A DNA stretch of 16,202 nucleotides from JASFYU01 sp045046905 (GTDB lineage: Bacteria; Bacteroidota; Bacteroidia; Flavobacteriales; Flavobacteriaceae), in the NCBI GenBank assembly GCA_045046905.1, contig JASFYU010000166.1, positions 1 through 16,202 of the forward strand. Reading direction: 5' to 3'. Position 1 is the stretch's first letter; each line of letters opens with the position of its first letter. The position numbers and the translations under genes were made by a program. Positions 13,955 through 16,202 of the stretch are shown here, one piece after another. The notes under the pieces were generated by a model. That model searched no databases. It was not told where the DNA came from and was given only the letters and a program-made list of their open reading frames with translations.

Positions 13955-14668
13955 ATGATAAAATTCTTTAGAAAAATTAGACAAAAATTACTGAATGAAA
14001 ACAAATTCAGCAAGTACTTGCTTTATGCTATTGGAGAAATTGTTCTTGTTGTTATTGGAATTTTAATTGCGTTAAGCATAAATAATAAAAATGAGTAAAG
14101 GAAAGTAAAACAATTCGAATATAAGATTCTACAAGATATTGAAACATCGCTGGAAGGGAATTTCTTTCAGCTAGACATGTGTTTAAATGGTAACAGGAAG
14201 GCCATTTTGTCTGCTAATTTAATACTAAAACATTTAGAAGAAAACTTGCCTTATAACGATTCTTTAGATTTTCATTTCTCAAGATCTTTGTCATGGTGTA
14301 GTTCTGTATTTAACAACGCAGGATATGAAAGCCTTAAAATGTATGGTATAAACCTGATAATAAATGATTCTATTAGAAAGAATTTGGGTATTTATGATTC
14401 CGGTTGGATGGAAACTTTGGCATAAAGACAAGAAGAATATTTCTTTAACACGGCATCTCCTGTTTTAACTGAATTATTCGAAAAAGTCGCAATGCGTACT
14501 CAGATGAAACCTTTTGACTACGAGCAATTAAGAACCTCTAATACGTACATTAGCATACTTAAAACCTCTAAGGAGAATAGGGAGGAACAAAACAGATGGT
14601 ACGAACAATGGCAGCAGAGATTTGTATTGCTAGACAAAATAATAAAAACAGAATTGAAAAAACAATAA
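13955..14668 (+). pseudogene. DUF6090-type membrane-anchored protein gene with two in-frame stops
   Basis: One reading frame of 237 codons begins at the ATG at 13955 and ends at TAA 14666-14668. It is interrupted by TAA at 14096-14098 (codon 48) and at 14423-14425 (codon 157), with no frameshift. The N-terminus MIKFFRKIRQKLLNENK, then SKYLLYAIGEIVLVVIGILIAL and SINN, is the hallmark of DUF6090 proteins: a basic start, one membrane helix at about 24-42, then a soluble domain. The soluble part (EYKILQDIETSLEGNF.., ..RWYEQWQQRFVLLDKII) is helical and family-like throughout, so the body has not decayed. If the stops were once CAA (Gln), the protein would be of normal length. It is annotated as a pseudogene; readthrough is possible but unsupported. 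The family function is unknown. Confidence 0.8.
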
Positions 14669-14813
14669 CGAAAGGCTAATAATAACGACTATAATATATT
14701 GTGGGTAAGTGAATCGCCCGAAATCAGAGATAATAGATATCGGAAAGTTATCGCTAGTTTAACCACAACATACCATAGCCAAAACGTTATCTGCAACTAT
14801 AAAAAAGAATATT
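14669..14813. other. Cassette-boundary-like intergenic block 3
   Basis: Imperfect inverted arms TTGTGGGTAA (14699-14708) and TTAACCACAA (14759-14768), with CGCCCG..ATCGG between them, are followed by CATAGCCAAAACGTTATCTGCAAC. The plan resembles the gaps at 13054-13250 and 13797-13935. No gene is seen. Confidence 0.35.
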
Positions 14814-15719
14814 ATGCGTCAAAATCAACAATTCATGAAATTAACTACCATTTGCCTTTTTGTATTGCTACACTCTGGTTCACTATGGGCTCAGGAAATA
14901 TTGGATATTCCCTATTCTGAAGCGCCAGAAAACATCAAATGGACTAAATCTGAAGAAAATCAATCTTCAGAAATATGGTTTACTGGTGCAGTGGAGCCGA
15001 CGAAAATAAATCTGCTTGTAAATGTATCTGTTCCTCAGCTTATATACTATAAACCCAATGTTGAGAAATCAAATGGGCACGCAGTTATTGTTTGTCCAGG
15101 TGGTGGTTTTCATATGCTTAACATTGAAGTTGAAGGCTCACCTGTGGCCGAATGGTTGGCAAAAAATGGTATTGCCGCATTTGTGCTAAAATATCGGTTA
15201 ATCCCGACCAATGGAAATGCGCCAAAGGAATATGCTGAAAAAAAAGAAAAAGGGACACACCGTGAAAAAGATGGAATTTCTTTGGCTTTAACCGATGGTA
15301 TCTCAGCAATTAAATACCTTCGAGATAATTCATCTTCTCTAGGCATTGATAAAGATAAAATTGGTATTATTGGATTTTCGGCCGGCGGTACTGTTGCTAT
15401 GGGAACGGTTTTTCAAGCATCGGACTCTTTAAGGCCGAATTTCGCAGCACCGATTTACGCCTATCTCGATCCTTTCTTTGATATGGATGTACCTGAAGAT
15501 GCCCCTCCTTTATTTGTATGCGTTGCCAGTGATGATGATCTTAAAAGGGTAGAGGATAATATTGATATTTATAGTCGTTGGCTTAGAAAGGGAATATCAT
15601 CCGAGCTCCATATTTATTCAACAGGTGGGCATGCATTTGGTTTTAAGAAAGATGGATCCCGTATAGACAGCTGGATTGATAGATTCGGTGATTGGTTGAC
15701 TACTATAGGGTGGATGTAA
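14814..15719 (+). CDS. Secreted alpha/beta hydrolase (esterase/lipase-like)
   Basis: This 301-residue serine hydrolase is of the BD-FAE/acetyl-xylan-esterase-like branch of the alpha/beta fold. It has the oxyanion-hole block CPGGGF (94-99), the nucleophile elbow GFSAGG (187-192, Ser189), a likely acid at D240-D242 in ASDDD, and His273 in GGHAFG. The triad is complete and correctly ordered. A signal peptide (KLTTICLFVLLHSGSLWAQ) begins at the second Met, codon 8 (ATG at 14835). The first ATG at 14814 adds MRQNQQF and cannot be ruled out. Relatives release acetyl or feruloyl groups from plant or algal polysaccharides, which would suit a marine flavobacterium, but no carbohydrate-active neighbours are seen here. 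It is a single gene after a cassette-like gap. Confidence 0.92.
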   Translation: MRQNQQFMKLTTICLFVLLHSGSLWAQEILDIPYSEAPENIKWTKSEENQSSEIWFTGAVEPTKINLLVNVSVPQLIYYKPNVEKSNGHAVIVCPGGGFHMLNIEVEGSPVAEWLAKNGIAAFVLKYRLIPTNGNAPKEYAEKKEKGTHREKDGISLALTDGISAIKYLRDNSSSLGIDKDKIGIIGFSAGGTVAMGTVFQASDSLRPNFAAPIYAYLDPFFDMDVPEDAPPLFVCVASDDDLKRVEDNIDIYSRWLRKGISSELHIYSTGGHAFGFKKDGSRIDSWIDRFGDWLTTIGWM

Positions 15720-16005
15720 TTTTTTGTTGATGGAAATTATAAAAATGACCTATTTATTTTTTCTAATACATAGGTAGATAATGCAGATAGTCGAGTAGAC
15801 GGCCGTGAACATTAAAGCCCACGGTGCGCCTCTCAAATAAGCGTAGCGATTCACGAATACCTTAAAAAACAGGAATAACATAAGTACACCACGGTACGTA
15901 CGGTTCTCGTATACGACGGTTCATTACATCAGAACTTTACTCTTAGGTAGTACGCTAGCCTACTTTGATAAGCGCGTTGTCTTAGGCGTTTTTCAGTTAT
16001 TGTAG
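15720..16005. other. Gene-free region before the transposase fragment
   Basis: These 286 bp have stops in all frames and no RNA gene I can recognise. CCACGGT(G/A)CG occurs near 15818 and again near 15890. GTACGTAC and CGTATACG are small self-complementary words near 15895 and 15915. The segment is richer in CpG-containing words than the neighbouring genes and may be decayed 5' sequence of the following mobile element. Confidence 0.5.
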
Positions 16006-16202
16006 TCGGTACAATTGGGTCTGGAGTTATACCAAACTAACGCGTTTACTGAAATTATTAAGTTAATTAATAAAGACTCTTCTGATTATTTTAGTACTAG
16101 TGAAGTTCTACATCGCAACATCATAAACGTCGGCTACAACATTCAAGCGGGGTGTGATGCCAAACACAAACTCTTTATCAATAACGATACAGGTACCCTC
16201 AA
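16006..16202 (+). pseudogene. IS1182-like transposase fragment, cut by the window end
   Basis: The frame opens after TAG at 16003 and runs to the edge. From about 16093 it reads SEVLHRNIINVGYNIQAG, then CDAKHKLFINNDTGTL. This matches the central DDE-domain segment of IS1182-type transposases (..RN..VGYNIQ...DAKHKL...DTG..ND..). No start codon is available in frame, and upstream sequence for the first half of the protein is not recognisable, so the copy is a 5'-truncated or decayed transposase. The rest lies outside the window. The family assignment rests on the VGYNIQ..DAKHK motif. Confidence 0.75.

Noticed and set aside
14699..14920. 73-codon frame upstream of the hydrolase
   Set aside because: It overlaps the hydrolase start out of frame and covers the inverted-repeat gap, with no family match.

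Overview
The window looks like part of a marine Flavobacteriaceae chromosome (Zobellia/Maribacter-like). I infer this from low GC, signal peptides ending in '..GQ' or '..AQ', TAnnTTTG-type -7 boxes, few Shine-Dalgarno sites, a three-subunit transhydrogenase and DUF6090/DUF4468-type proteins. The species cannot be fixed from the sequence.

Layout. 1-745 is non-coding repeat DNA. It holds about five tandem 103-bp units, each with two short hairpins, followed by two copies of a related repeat carrying the same GCTCC/GGAGC core in inverted orientation. Next come a secreted PAP2 phosphatase (771-1601) and a Tat-type metallophosphoesterase (1748-2656). A gene-free convergent gap follows (2657-3178), then the minus-strand operon pntA1-pntA2-pntB (5984-3179), which encodes the proton-translocating NAD(P) transhydrogenase. 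After a structured gap (6041-6737) lie an FMN-dependent alpha-hydroxy acid dehydrogenase (6738-7961), a good terminator, and an exported TIM-barrel sugar isomerase-like protein (8096-8998).

From about 9.1 kb to the end the DNA is accessory in character, with working genes set among wreckage. The wreckage is a signal-peptide stub with a nonsense codon, a dead IS3 fragment, an ORF-less group II intron remnant, an NmrA-type N-terminal stub, a DUF6090 gene with two in-frame TAA codons, and a transposase fragment cut by the window end. The genes that look intact are a DUF2306-like membrane protein, a P1-family (DmpA-type) peptidase, a MoaF-like secreted protein and a secreted alpha/beta hydrolase. 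A DUF4468 protein seems to have lost its normal ATG.

How it works together. Only pntA1A2B is a clear multi-gene complex, exchanging NADH and NADPH using the proton gradient. Most other intact products are exported single-gene enzymes (phosphatase, phosphoesterase, esterase, peptidase), which suits a polymer-degrading surface bacterium. The most notable non-gene features are the dual-hairpin tandem array, whose minus strand keeps an SD-preceded mini-ORF in every unit, and the group II intron remnant with a readable domain V and a near-canonical domain VI.
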